64,000 nt of DNA from Anthoceros angustus. Its lineage: Eukaryota > Streptophyta > Anthocerotopsida > Anthocerotales > Anthocerotaceae. Under the pieces are notes generated by a model that did no database searches, had not been told where the DNA came from, and worked only from the letters and a program-made list of their open reading frames with translations. Location: the NCBI GenBank assembly GCA_010909165.1, contig MU008161.1, forward strand, positions 744,001-808,000. Direction: 5' to 3'. A program made the translations under genes and the position numbers. The number at the start of each line of letters is the position of its first letter. Within the stretch, counting starts at the first letter, position 1. This document shows positions 54,138-64,000 of the stretch, in pieces.

Positions 54138-56831
54138 TCACACCTGCTGCCCACTTGGTCCACTGGCAAAAGCAGGGGTACGAACAGGCATTGCAGCTGC
54201 TGGACTGAAGGCACCAGCTGCAAATGCTTGACCACCTGTAGACAAGCCTTTCAGCTTGCTAGGATGCCATACGGCACCTGATTCTCCATGCCCGGCAACA
54301 GCCACAGAACTCATTCTGGCCCCATGTTCTGCAGAAAAAACTTTGGATTCAACTTCAGTTCTGTTTTCAACGGGGAGGGTGTCTTTCTCGGGCTCAGCTT
54401 GGCTTTCTCCTGCATCTGTATGAAAAATTGGCCTTGAACTGCCAGCTCCGCCAATACCATCCTCGGCCTCGGCCTTGACATGTTGCTCTCCTTCATGTGC
54501 AGCTGGAAGCCCTGTTTCCAGCCCAGTTGGCTGGGGCCTCACAGACTGACAAGCCTCTGTTTCAGTGGCTACAGGATCACCCGGAGGCTCAGCCATTCCT
54601 TGCAGGGCTGTGCCATTGCCGTCCACATCCATATCCTGAGCAACCACCTCAAGCTCGTTCTTAACCGCCTCAGGCAAATCAATATTTTGTCCGTCAGGAC
54701 TTACACTGCTGCTAACATGAGCAATCTCCTCCGCTGTCAAATGGGCTTCCATTTCTTGGTCTGTACCTCTGTACTCATCCTCTTCTTCCGCTATCAAGGT
54801 GGCCATAAGCGAGAGCGCTTCGTTCTGCTGCTCCCATCCGCTGGCATCCCTAAAATCAGCTTCCAAGACAATATCCGACCCTGCAACTCCCTCCCCCGTC
54901 ATATCCGGGTTTGCAAGGCAGGTCTCTCCGGTACCTATTCGCATGAGGGAAGGCATACATGCCTCACCAGGAGCTGCGCTGTCTGGAATCAGTCCCACAG
55001 GACCCTCCGTCGTACTATACACATCAGGCTCAGGTTTGATGGGTGGAACAGCACCGGATGATGTGTCCTGTGCAAAGAACTCCTCCTTCAAAATGCCCGG
55101 GGCATCCACACGTTCGGCCTTCACGTCCGCCGGCTGCCCATCTGCATGTAAATGCAAAGAATTAAAGGCCCTTTCCTCAAAATCGGGCGGAAGGGCACCA
55201 AGGTCAGTTGCATTGTCGTCAGCTTTCTTGTGTTCCTGCCTATGAATCCTGTTATCAGAACGCCTCCCGTCCTTGCAGGTGAAGGAGCGTGGCCTGCTAG
55301 TCTGCTGGTGCCTGTGCTGCTGCTGCTGCTGCTCCGACCGCGGCTCCGTGGGAGTACCTCCACCACCACCCCCACTGCTCCCACCCCGCTCCGCGGCCAT
55401 GCCCTAGCTGCACTCTCCCAGGCTCAGCAACCGGTGCAGCCAAACGGCCCGTGGACTTCCTTCTCATGGGAGTGTGGCTGCGGGAAATCCTGGGCGAGCT
55501 GTTGATCTCCCGGTGCAGCTGCCGGGCCAACTCCCCGTCGTCGATGGACGACTGCAACCCCTTACCATCCTCCCTCTCCACCTTCACGTCCAACCTGTCA
55601 GGCCTGTCTCCCCTGTCTCCCCTGTCCCCCCTGCTCCTATCGGAATTCCCCGAACTCTCCCTTGTCAGTTGCTTGGATGCCACGGACGTCCGCGCATCCG
55701 AGCGGTACGGGTTCCTCCGCAGCTCCGCCCTGGTCTGCGCCTCCGCCCGGGCCGCAAGCGCCGCAGCCTCAAGGCCGCCTTGGCGGCAGCCGCTGCCTTC
55801 ACTGCCACCGACGCCTTGGCCGCAGCAGTGGCCTTGGCAGCCGCCGCCGCCTTGGCGGCCGCCGCCGCCGCCTTCGCAGCAGCTGCAGCCTCCTCGGCGG
55901 AGATGGGCGACGGGTGGTGCAGCGCTGCCTTCCGAGACTGCCCACTCATACCGCACTTGGACGCAGAACCAGAAGCCGAGGCCGAGGCCGAGGCCGAGGC
56001 CGAGGCCGAGGCGGCGGCGCCCGTGTCCAATCTCGCCCGCTCCGAATGCCCCACAGGATCCTGCAACCTAGCGCGGGGCTCGCGGCCCATTCTGGGCCTC
56101 TTGTGCGAGGGGCTGGAGCACTCGGCTGCCGCAGACGACACGCATTGCCCTTGCCCTGGCCCAACCTCCCCCGAGGAATTAGGCGCCAGCCTGAAGGAGA
56201 ACCCCTTACCCTTGAGGCCGTTGGGCGGGTCCCTGAGCCTCCTAGGTTGCGCGCAGTCGGGGCAGACGTAGGACGCGGGATCCGGGGACGCGCCACCGCT
56301 CCTCCCCGGCTGCTTCAGCTCGCACTCCACATGCACCGATCGCCGGCACTTGGCGCAGGGCAGCCAGACGGCGGGATCTCCCAGCCGGGAGAGCTCGTGG
56401 TATCCCCCGAGGCAGAAAGGGCAGCACATGTTCTTGCTGAAGAGCTGCGCGCAGGGATTGCAGAGGCGGTGGAAGACGCCATTGCGGCGGATCCTCCTCC
56501 ACCCGCCGCTGTCCTGGCCCCCGCAGCTCATGCACCCGTCCTCCTGCTTCACCGCCGCAGCGGCAGCGGCTGCTGCTGCGCCCGCGGGCGCAGCACCCGT
56601 CCAGCGCGCCCTCCAGACCTACCCGGACGGGCCTGACTGCAGCACCGACGCGGGGGACGAGACCGCGAACGCCGGCGCCGGGGACGAGGCCGCCAGCCAG
56701 CCCCCGTTCTGCTGCTTCAGCCCAGCCAGCAGCCGCTTTCTTGGAGGAAGCGAGCCGCCGGACATGGCCCGGGACGCCGCGTCGCCCGCTCCCCCATCCC
56801 ACCCTCCGCCCCCCGACTCCGAGTCTCCCAT
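54138..56831 (-). CDS. Plant PHD-like Cys-rich nuclear protein with two compensating frame breaks
   Basis: Exon 1 (56831 to about 56632) encodes MGDSESGGGG and LPPRKRLLAGLKQQNGGW, a start typical of this plant family. Exon 2 begins near 56590 and encodes Cys pairs in PHD-like order: CMSCGGQDSGGWRR, LCNPC, CCPFCLGGYHE, LPCAKCRRSVHVECE and YVCPDC. An Ala/Lys helix (AAAAAKAAAAAK) follows. Near 55770 the sensible frame moves by -1 to EAAALAARAEAQTRAELRRN and ELARQLHREINSSPRISRS. Near 55370-55400 it moves by +1 into a 420-codon acidic tail (to 54138) with poly-Q, ending GPSGQQV. All three frames look coding, so the breaks may be assembly errors in GC-rich DNA or real. The exon-1/2 phase is also unresolved. 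A chromatin-reader role is inferred from the PHD-like fold. Confidence 0.7.
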
Positions 56832-58339
56832 GCCGCTGCTATCCCTTCACCCTCTCCCTGCACCCTCATTCAACGCCACCTTCAATGTCCGGTGCCACGG
56901 CCTCCGCATCCGCCCTGCCGGCGTGTTCTCGGATCCTGCTCCTCCGCCCTGCCCCCATCCACATGCCGTGCGCCATGGCGCACCAGTGAGCCCCTCCAGA
57001 TCCACCGCCCTGCTCCTCTCCCTCCTCCTGCTCCTCCTCCTCCCGCTCCCCTGGCTCCCCTCCCAGGCAGCAAGAACCGCATACCCTAACCGGCCATAGC
57101 CAAATTCCTTACCCTAATCCACTCCCTTGCACTCGCTCCGGGCCAGGCTCCTGGGCAAGATCTCTCCTCGCCATCCCTACCACCACCCTCTCCGCTCCGC
57201 AGCTCCCCCTCCCCTTCCTGCCAAAATGCCTCTCCTCCTTCCCCGCCCTCCTCTCCGTCCTCCCACCCCGCTCCCGCAAAAAGAAGCCACCAAACCCGAA
57301 AGAAAGCTCGCAATTGCGCCACACTCCAGCACCAACACCCACACTCTCCTTCTTCACCTCCACCACCTCCAGCCGTGAACTTGCACTTGGATTCCCGATG
57401 CCAGCACAAGCAACCATCCGCCTTCCAGGGCCTGGCAGGCAAGAGGAGGGCCCAGGGCAAGCCAAGGCCAGGCGGAGGCGAAGCTAAAGGCAAATCCCAA
57501 GACAAGCAAGCCGCAAAGAAGCAAAGCAAGAGTGAGAGAGAAGGGCAGTGCCGGGCCGGGCAGGGCAGGAGAGCTTCACCTACCTGACCTTGGAGCCAGG
57601 CTCGGGGGCTAGGGTCGGGCCCAGCCTCGGCTAATTCTAGGCTACTCACTAGGTACTCACACTCTCCAATTTAGACATACCGGATGTTCATGTGGAAGCG
57701 ATCTGATATTTTGGGGGCAGTGGCCAACCCCCGTCGTGTCGGAGTCCGCGGCAGAGGCAAGGCAAAGGCAGGCCTTGGCTGCCAGCGCCTATGGGGAAGG
57801 GCCTTATCCGGCCAAGGCCCAGGCCAAGGTAGGATATGCCGCGCAGCCTGCGTTTTATGCCGGCCCGGCGCCCGACAGCCGAGTTTAACTCCATGTTAAC
57901 CCGGGGTCGGACTGGGGGCATTATTGTGGAGCCTGGATGTGAATGAAAATGAAGGGGGTTGGTACGCAAGTAGGTGTGTCCAACCTAACCTTTCTTCTCC
58001 TCCGTCTCCCCTCTATTCGTGCTAAAAAGTGCACCTCCCCCTCGGATGGGATCCACTTTAGGTATGTCATATCTACGTTTTAAATTTTCTTATATATTCT
58101 ATGCATCTTTGTATGTTCCAAGCTGTGTAAAGTCTAGATTTCCGCTCACACCCACCACCAGGGATTCAAACCAGAAGAGCTTGTTGTTCTTTTCCATCTT
58201 TGTTCCTTGGCGCTAGTGGATAACAAGTGATACTTTCCCTTCTTCTACCCAAAGCGTACCGGCAACGCTCACTGATCTTTGCAAAGGTAAGCAGACAATT
58301 CATGAGATTGTAAATGCATCACTAACACTACAAGGAAAG
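56832..58339. other. Upstream region of the PHD-like gene and spacer
   Basis: The stretch 56832-57600 is very CT/GC-rich and probably contains the PHD-like gene's leader and promoter. ORFs in several frames are compositional. After 57950 the DNA turns AT-rich. No gene is recognised. Confidence 0.4.
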
Positions 58340-58522
58340 TTCCTGCTAGATCTTATCAAGCACATGAGGAGGGACAAGGATTGAGTCAGAAAGTTGCTTG
58401 TAGATGCCAGCAAGCACATAGGCAAGGACAACTAAGTTTTTGTAGATGCCAACAAGTATATAGAGAGGGACAACTAAATTTCCTGGTAGATGCCAACAAG
58501 CACATGAGGAGGGACAACAGTT
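58340..58522. repeat. Minisatellite of four diverged 45-55 bp units
   Basis: Units share tgtagatgccaacaagcaca followed by a gagg.agggacaac block, beginning near 58340, 58394, 58436 and 58478. On the minus strand the copies read as repeats of VGIYK and VLAGIYK. The array is short and diverged. Confidence 0.7.
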
Positions 58523-58897
58523 GAGTCGGACCACAGTAACATGCTCAACAAACTCGTATCAGAGATACGAGTATGGCACATCTCCAAACCAGGTTTGGAC
58601 CCATGGAGCACCAGCTTGAAGCAACGTTACTAATTATCTATCGGCTATTATATGGTCTTACCATCTTTATATCAAACTTATTGAGCTCAATTGTTATCCG
58701 CAATACAATATGACTTTAATTTTATGCAAGGAAAAACATCTTCGCAAAACCAGCTGATTCGACATTGAGGCATTTTTGTGCTCAATCACCACAAGGCCAT
58801 GCCTTCTCTAAGTAGGTGAAGAAAATCATGTGCCCTCCACACCCTGACAGCACCACCTGCCGAGGTGCAAGTATGGTAGGAGTATTACCGGAAATCA

Positions 58898-59404
58898 TCA
58901 TGGGCAAGATTTCACGCAGAACATATAGCTTTCGCAATCCGGATCTTGAAGAACTTCAGGAAACAAAATGATCCAGTTTACTTGCATACAATGGTAGATG
59001 ACAGAGCCATGTGTCAGGATGCCTTCTCTCTTGTTGTCGAGAGACGCACAAAGGAAAGCATCAATCAATGGATGCAGTAGACATTTTGTCTTGTGCATGT
59101 GTATCAAAAGAGACTTCTTGTGAAATTGTACAACACCTGTGATCCCAACCCACGATACATTTCTGACCCAAAAATGGAACTCGAGGGCTTTTTCAGCATC
59201 AATATTTTGAAATACAACACAAACATTGACCTTAAAGGAATTGTTTATCTCGTTCTTTATTTTGGAAGATCTTTCATCTAAGTGACCGCAAAGCGAAAAA
59301 AAATTACGAACATTTCTGAAGTTGTCCAAGGATTGAGGAACATCGAATTTTTTAGAGAGTGGACAATGTAGAATATTCCAAGCTTTATTGGAAGTTCGCT
59401 TCAT
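58898..59404 (-). CDS. 168-codon ORF of unknown nature
   Basis: An uninterrupted minus-strand frame in AT-rich DNA encodes 168 residues containing HCPLSKKFDVPQSLDNFRNV. I recognise no domain; it might be part of a transposon. Its length in AT-rich sequence is the only argument for it, so I keep confidence low. Confidence 0.2.
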   Translation of the reverse strand: MKRTSNKAWNILHCPLSKKFDVPQSLDNFRNVRNFFSLCGHLDERSSKIKNEINNSFKVNVCVVFQNIDAEKALEFHFWVRNVSWVGITGVVQFHKKSLLIHMHKTKCLLHPLIDAFLCASLDNKREGILTHGSVIYHCMQVNWIILFPEVLQDPDCESYMFCVKSCP

Positions 59405-59695
59405 TCATGGTCATATTGGCTTGGAAGTTCATTTCATTTCTATTTTTATTTCTAGTGGCACCCGTCTTACCAAGCCCATTGCTCCGTAGGATTTTGCTCA
59501 ATATTTTTTTGAAAGTTCTCAATTTGCTCATTGCACAACGACGTGCTTGTACACATTTAAAACACCTTTTCTACTTTCTAAAGATACATGAGTTTCTAGA
59601 AGGTATATAAGTTATTTATTTTTTGGGCACTCTTCATAACCTATTTTGATATGTTGCACTAAATCACTTCCAACAATAAGCGTAGTTAGTGAGCA

Positions 59696-59884
59696 ATGTC
59701 CGATGGAATAAGTTTTCGTAAACCTTCTGTGGCGAGCATTCTGCAAGACCGCGCCAGCAAAGATATTGATTATCAAACTGGATCACAGCTAGTTGATGAA
59801 TACCAAATCGTTTCGCAGGGTAAGCAAGATGCAAGTTGTGTGCCTTCCTCCACTTTGAACTCGCCTAGAATGATAATGAATTAA
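59696..59884 (+). CDS. 62-codon ORF / candidate first exon, copy 1
   Basis: ATG at 59696 opens MSDGISFRKPSVASILQDRA and continues DIDYQTGSQLVDEYQIVSQ. A strong donor (cag/ggtaagcaag) follows at about 59819-59822, so the real product may be a 42-residue first exon spliced downstream. The composition is protein-like, unlike most ORFs here. An identical copy lies 624 bases on. I recognise no family. Confidence 0.3.
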   Translation: MSDGISFRKPSVASILQDRASKDIDYQTGSQLVDEYQIVSQGKQDASCVPSSTLNSPRMIMN

Positions 59885-60319
59885 GAAGCAAAGTAGAAGT
59901 TATAAACAATCGTAATTGTTATATGAAAAGAGTGGTTGTAACTAACAACCAACTCCTACTAACTCGAGCCCTATCAAATGATTAATTAATTTAATGGCAT
60001 TTAACATAATGCTAAGTGCTAATATTTTGAATGGTGCCCTAGGCTAATTTAATCTCATTCATTTCTATTTTTATTTCTAGTGGCACCCGTCTTACCAAGC
60101 CCATTGCTCCGTAGGATTTTGCTCAATATTTTTTTGAAAGTTCTCAATTTGCTCATTGCACAACGACGTGCTTGTACACATTTAAAACACCTTTTCTACT
60201 TTCTAAAGATACATGAGTTTCTAGAAGGTATATAAGTTATTTATTTTTGGGCACTCTTCATAACCTATTTTGATATGTTGCACTAAATCACTTCCAACAA
60301 TAAGCGTAGTTAGTGAGCA

Positions 60320-60508
60320 ATGTCCGATGGAATAAGTTTTCGTAAACCTTCTGTGGCGAGCATTCTGCAAGACCGCGCCAGCAAAGATATTGATTATCAA
60401 ACTGGATCACAGCTAGTTGATGAATACCAAATCGTTTCGCAGGGTAAGCAAGATGCAAGTTGTGTGCCTTCCTCCACTTTGAACTCGCCTAGAATGATAA
60501 TGAATTAA
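60320..60508 (+). CDS. 62-codon ORF / candidate first exon, copy 2
   Basis: This is identical to the ORF at 59696 within the tandem duplication, with the same donor-like ggtaagcaag. If the sequence is used as a first exon, this copy is nearer to the coding fragments at 62.3-63.6 kb on the same strand. A link between them is only a guess. Confidence 0.3.
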   Translation: MSDGISFRKPSVASILQDRASKDIDYQTGSQLVDEYQIVSQGKQDASCVPSSTLNSPRMIMN

Positions 60509-60683
60509 GAAGCAAAGTAGAAGTTATAAACAATCGTAATTGTTATATGAAAAGAGTGGTTGTAACTAACAACCAACTCCTACTAACTCGAGCCCTATCA
60601 AATGATTAATTAATTTAATGGCATTTAACATAATGCTAAGTGCTAATATTTTGAATGGTGCCCTAGGCTAATTTAATCTCATT

Positions 60684-61437
60684 GCTGTAACTCTGCATGA
60701 AATGCATGAGACTTTAATTAGATAAACTAATTTAACTTAGAAATGAGAATTGTCCCTTAGTTAGAAAAGTTAGTTGAGTTAATTAATAATAAATAAGTGT
60801 ATCCCGATATTGATAGGTGGTGGACTTTTTTGTCACGTCTACATTGCGCAGGGCATGGCACTATCCTTAAAAACCTTCAGTCTTGATTCCCCTTTGTACC
60901 GTTCTCAAAAGGTCGCCTTAAGATTGTAGGTATCTATTGCTCATCATCATGCTGCAATCCAAGCAAGGGGTGCGCTAGGCAGATTTGCACAAGGCATAGT
61001 TCTTGCAAAGACATGTGATATGGGAGAAGACTTCAGTATCTTGCTATCAAGGGAGTAGGAAAAGAGCAAGGACCTTAAATAACTAGATTGCTAGAATGAT
61101 TGCTAATTACCATCATTGCGAGCATGAATCTCACCGTGCCCTGATCAGTAGGGATGGTCTCCTCTTCGCAAGTTCTAAGTGCTGTTGCCTCCTTGGGGGA
61201 ACTTGTCTCTTACCAGGAAGCCATTTTAAGGTCAGAAGCACATCGGTGTCGGAAGAAAGCTATAGATTTTCTCATTATTAATCAGACCCTTGTTGATTAA
61301 CCTCACTCCCTATACTACTAGTTAAGCTTGTAATTCATCTATGTAGACGGGCTCCTGATTTTTTTCGCCTTTTGCTTTGCCATATATTCGTGATGATGGT
61401 AACTCTATGCCTACGAGAGTCATCAAAGAACAACAAG
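60684..61437. other. AT-rich spacer
   Basis: No coding region or RNA gene is recognised. Short ORFs have no domain. Confidence 0.35.
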
Positions 61438-61753
61438 AAAATAGTGAGAGATTCAGGGACTAATTTGCTACAAGTTAATAACAATGGTTTACGATGAGGG
61501 AGTAAAACATGGACGAACCGTAGACTAGAGAAAAATAGTGAGAGATTCAGGGACTAATTTGCTACAAGTTAATAACCATGGTTTATGAGGAGGGAGTAAA
61601 ACATGGACGAACCGTAGAATAGAGAGCTCATTGTTCCATTGAGAAAAATAGTGAGAGATTCAAGGACTAATTTGCTACAAGTTCATAACCATGGTTTATG
61701 AGGAGGGAGTAAAACATGGACGAACCATAGAATAGAGAGCTCATTGTTCCATT
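61438..61753. repeat. Three-unit tandem repeat (about 94, 113, 109 bp)
   Basis: Each unit begins aaaatagtgagagattca and includes ggactaatttgctacaagtt and ggagggagtaaaacatggac. Starts are at 61438, 61532 and 61645. Units 2 and 3 share an extra agagagctcattgttccatt that unit 1 lacks. Confidence 0.85.
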
Positions 61754-62332
61754 ACTTGTCGTCAAAGAAATTTCGAGTTGTTCTTGTCAAGACTATAACT
61801 TCAAATGAACATTGGTCAAGTTTACTGATGAGAATCATAGCTTGCTCTAAGATGCGCTTAGCATTGATTATGTTTCGAAACGAGATATTTCGCGTGTGTG
61901 GCTGTGATTTTCCTGACTCGTCAGTTGGTGCAGGTGCTGCAGGTGGCGATGGCGATGGCGATGGTGTCGAGATCGTCATCAGCCAAGATCTGGCGCGCTC
62001 GGAGATGCTCGTCGTCGCCGCTGCCGCCGCACTGCGTGTGCCAAATTGCGAGACGCGAAGCGCTGCTGGTCGCGCGCCTCCCTAATCCCGTCGCGGCCTT
62101 CGGCCTCGCTCCGTTCCACCGCTCACCATCGTACCGGCAATGTCACTGGTACGGGCGTCGGGCTCATGATCCCGCCGTGACCCGTCACCACGCTGCGGCT
62201 GTTGGATATGGCCATCACGCTCCTGCTGCCAATGAGGTTAGTAATCATGGTGCTCCTTCTATTGCTGCAGATGCTGAGGGCCATTGTTGTCTTCACGTCA
62301 TTCCCGCTGAAGTGTGATCATGTGATCAGTCA

Positions 62333-63607
62333 ATGCAGGGTCATTGGAGAATTCCGCTGCCGATGAAAACTCGGTGGTGTCGAATGCAGGGATCGCCTTC
62401 CAAGCTCTTGATGCCTACACATGATGTCAATGCCCAGAAAATTTCTAAAGAACCCTTGTCACCAGTTACTGAAAATGTGAAAGATAGGCTAGCATCCTAT
62501 GTCAATTCAGGCAAGAGTCACAGTGGCCGTGTTCGAAATGTGCCCCTCAACGTTATCACACTACCTTCAACAAATGAAACCAGTAGTTGAGTGCATTTGA
62601 GGAGCCCTCTCCTAAGTCAGCAAAAAGAAACCTCACAGTGTCAAGCCTTTATGACTCCTGAATCTGCTCTTCACATAACTGACCAGCAAGTTGTATATAT
62701 CACAGATCTTCCTCATGATGAAGGGCTGTCCGCTGCGCCAAACACATCTGATGCCATTGCCAAAAGTCCTGCTCCAGACATTTGTGAGGGTAGTCCCAGC
62801 TAGCGTTGTAAAACGCTGAGGAATGACCATGTCACTGTACACAATTCTAATGAGGAAGGGACTGAAAAGAAAGGTACTTGATGAACAGCTGCTTGATGAG
62901 ATAGGCAACAGTGTAGTGTGATTTCTCTAACTTATCCTTTGGGCAATGCAGATGAGCCAATGAGGACCACGGGAGAATTAGCAGTGGATAGGAAAGGAAA
63001 AGGGAAGCTTTATCCAGAAACTGGTGGTTCAAGTAAGCCTTCATTTTTCTTCTAATATTATATTTACCATTTTCTCAACTAATGAGTTTTTTCATTTCGT
63101 AACTGGTAGCTAAAATGATGACGGGTGCATTGGGACTCCATCTATAAATATATGAGCTCCCACTAAACCCATTATCAGCTTCCACTAAACCCATTTTCCT
63201 ACATAGGTTACAACATCCCTAAAAGGTCCATGCCAACTGGAAGTTTATGTAATTAACGTAGCTAGTTTGCCCTGGTGAGGAGGATGATGTTAATATTCCC
63301 CAAACCTATGTGTGTTCAAAAACTGGGTTGCACATGCTGTGGATAGGATGTGAACCCTTTAAGGAGTATGAGGGTCACACAAAACACTCTTATAGTAAGT
63401 GCCCTAAGTGTTAGATTAATTATTTAACCTAAATTCTTAGCTTAATATTATATTATTTAATATGTATTAATTGACAATCAAACTTTTTGTATGAATTCAG
63501 GTTCAATATGGGCTCTTGAGCAGGATGAGAAAGCTTGTTATGACGAGCAGTTAAAGATTGAGGAGGAACTTGAATTCATGAACCAAACCTGGGGCAAGGA
63601 TAAGAGG
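62333..63607 (+). pseudogene. Unidentified multi-exon gene fragment with in-frame stops
   Basis: One frame runs from about 62333 to a donor-like aaag/gtactt near 62873. It encodes KISKEPLSPVTENVKDRLAS and HITDQQVVYITDLPHDEG but is interrupted by TGA at 62588-62590 and TAG at 62801-62803. A likely second exon at about 62951-63030 reads RTTGELAVDRKGKGKLYPE between gcag and a gtaagc donor. A third at about 63502-63607 reads WALEQDEKACYDEQLKIEEE between an attcag acceptor and a gttatc end. The composition is protein-like in all three. A GC-rich block at 61930-62260 may be its 5' part. I do not recognise the protein. Two stops in one exon make it a probable pseudogene. Confidence 0.45.
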
Positions 63608-64000
63608 TTATCTTGCGTCTGCCCCTAAATACCTATATTAGGATTTTGTCTTAAGGTGGTTTAAACTTAATATCTAAAATGCCCAAACTTTTCATATGTT
63701 TATTATGTAACTCCCGACCAAGGGATTTTGTTAATAAATCAGCTGGGTTTTCATGAGTTGGGATATAATGAATATCGACTATTTTATTTTCTAATACCTC
63801 CCTAATGTAATGGTACTCTACTGCTATATGCTTAGTCCTAGAATGAAAAATAGGGTTACGAGCTAAGGCTATAGCTCCCTGACTATCACTCGACAAAATT
63901 GTGGGATTATTTTGCGGATGGTTTAATTCACGTAAAACTAACCTACTCCATACTATGTCCTTAGTGAAGTCAAGACTCTGTATTCTGACTCAGTACTTGA
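63608..64000 (-). mobile_element. 3' end (RNase H) of a second Ty1/copia element, minus strand
   Basis: The minus strand encodes copia RNase H. Near the window edge there is SSTESEYRVL, then after a one-base frame change DIVWSRLVLRELN, then (63896-63651) SSDSQGAIALARNPIFHSRT, KHIAVEYHYIREVLENKIVD and IPTHENPADLLTKSLG. The protein ends KFKPP at the stop. Only about 40 bases later the unidentified gene's exon begins, so no 3' LTR is visible on this side. The rest of the element lies beyond position 64000. Confidence 0.85.

Larger units (their letters stand above)
59435..60683. repeat. 625-bp near-perfect tandem duplication
   Basis: Unit 1 (59435-60059) and unit 2 (60060-60683) match almost base for base; the one difference I see is a missing T in unit 2 (ttatttttgggcac against ttattttttgggcac). 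Both carry the same 62-codon ORF (59696-59884 and 60320-60508) starting MSDGISFRKPSVASILQDRA. The duplication must be recent or an assembly artefact. Confidence 0.92.

Noticed and set aside
55474-56636. Long plus-strand ORFs (265 and 324 codons)
   Set aside because: They are antisense to the PHD-like exons and arise from GC-rich codon bias (Ala/Lys repeat read backwards).

Overview
This window is nuclear DNA of a land plant. It holds intron-bearing genes with GT-AG junctions, plastid-related genes (a thylakoid-lumen pentapeptide protein, PDV2, a FAP-type chalcone-isomerase-fold protein), a TIME FOR COFFEE homologue, and plant Ty1/copia and LINE relics. The introns are mostly short (about 75-300 bp). 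Together with GC-rich leaders and a large Roc-COR (ROCO) locus, this points to a seed-free plant such as a bryophyte or lycophyte. I cannot name the species.

Layout. 0-3.1 kb: the last exon of a lumenal pentapeptide-repeat gene (+), then a two-RRM glycine-rich hnRNP (-). 4-9.5 kb: a LINE tail, a dead copia element truncated in reverse transcriptase, and a tRNA-Arg-derived SINE-like unit with a tandem-repeat body. 9.9-17.3 kb: a secreted Cys-rich protein (-), a tRNA-Ala-like gene, a C2H2/RING-like zinc-finger gene (+, five exons), a FAP gene (-, three exons) and PDV2 (-, two exons). 17.3-26.6 kb: mostly non-coding, with Pol III-type relics, a second LINE relic and a cluster of GC-rich pentanucleotide repeats leading into a CT-rich leader. 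26.6-35.0 kb: a 15-exon TIC homologue (+) with a 650-bp tandem duplication inside intron 1, an Arg-Glu repeat whose reading frame breaks, and a long polyglutamine tail. 35.2-42.8 kb: a rearranged ROCO pseudogene locus with two sets of direct duplications, a caspase-like (C14) relic carrying an INACRG motif, and a tRNA-Tyr half. 43.0-47.6 kb: a nine-exon ATAD2/Yta7-type AAA-bromodomain gene (-). 50.0-51.4 kb: a single-exon GH43 Golgi galactosidase-type gene (-). 51.4-56.8 kb: a PHD-like Cys-rich protein gene (-) with two compensating frame breaks, plus an inverted decayed copy of its 3' part. 57-64 kb: AT-rich repeat-dense DNA with a 625-bp near-perfect tandem duplication, other tandem repeats, an unidentified gene with in-frame stops, and the 3' end of a second copia element (-).

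No operon-like organisation is expected or seen. The genes are independent housekeeping or regulatory loci: plastid division (PDV2), lipid metabolism (FAP), chromatin (ATAD2, PHD protein), RNA binding (hnRNP), cell-wall glycoproteins (GH43) and the circadian clock/metabolism (TIC). The most unusual part is the 35-43 kb ROCO and caspase-like cluster. True caspase-type active-site motifs are not expected in land plants, whose known C14 members are metacaspases.

Exon boundaries were worked out by hand from splice consensus, reading phase and family knowledge. No alignment or database search was run.
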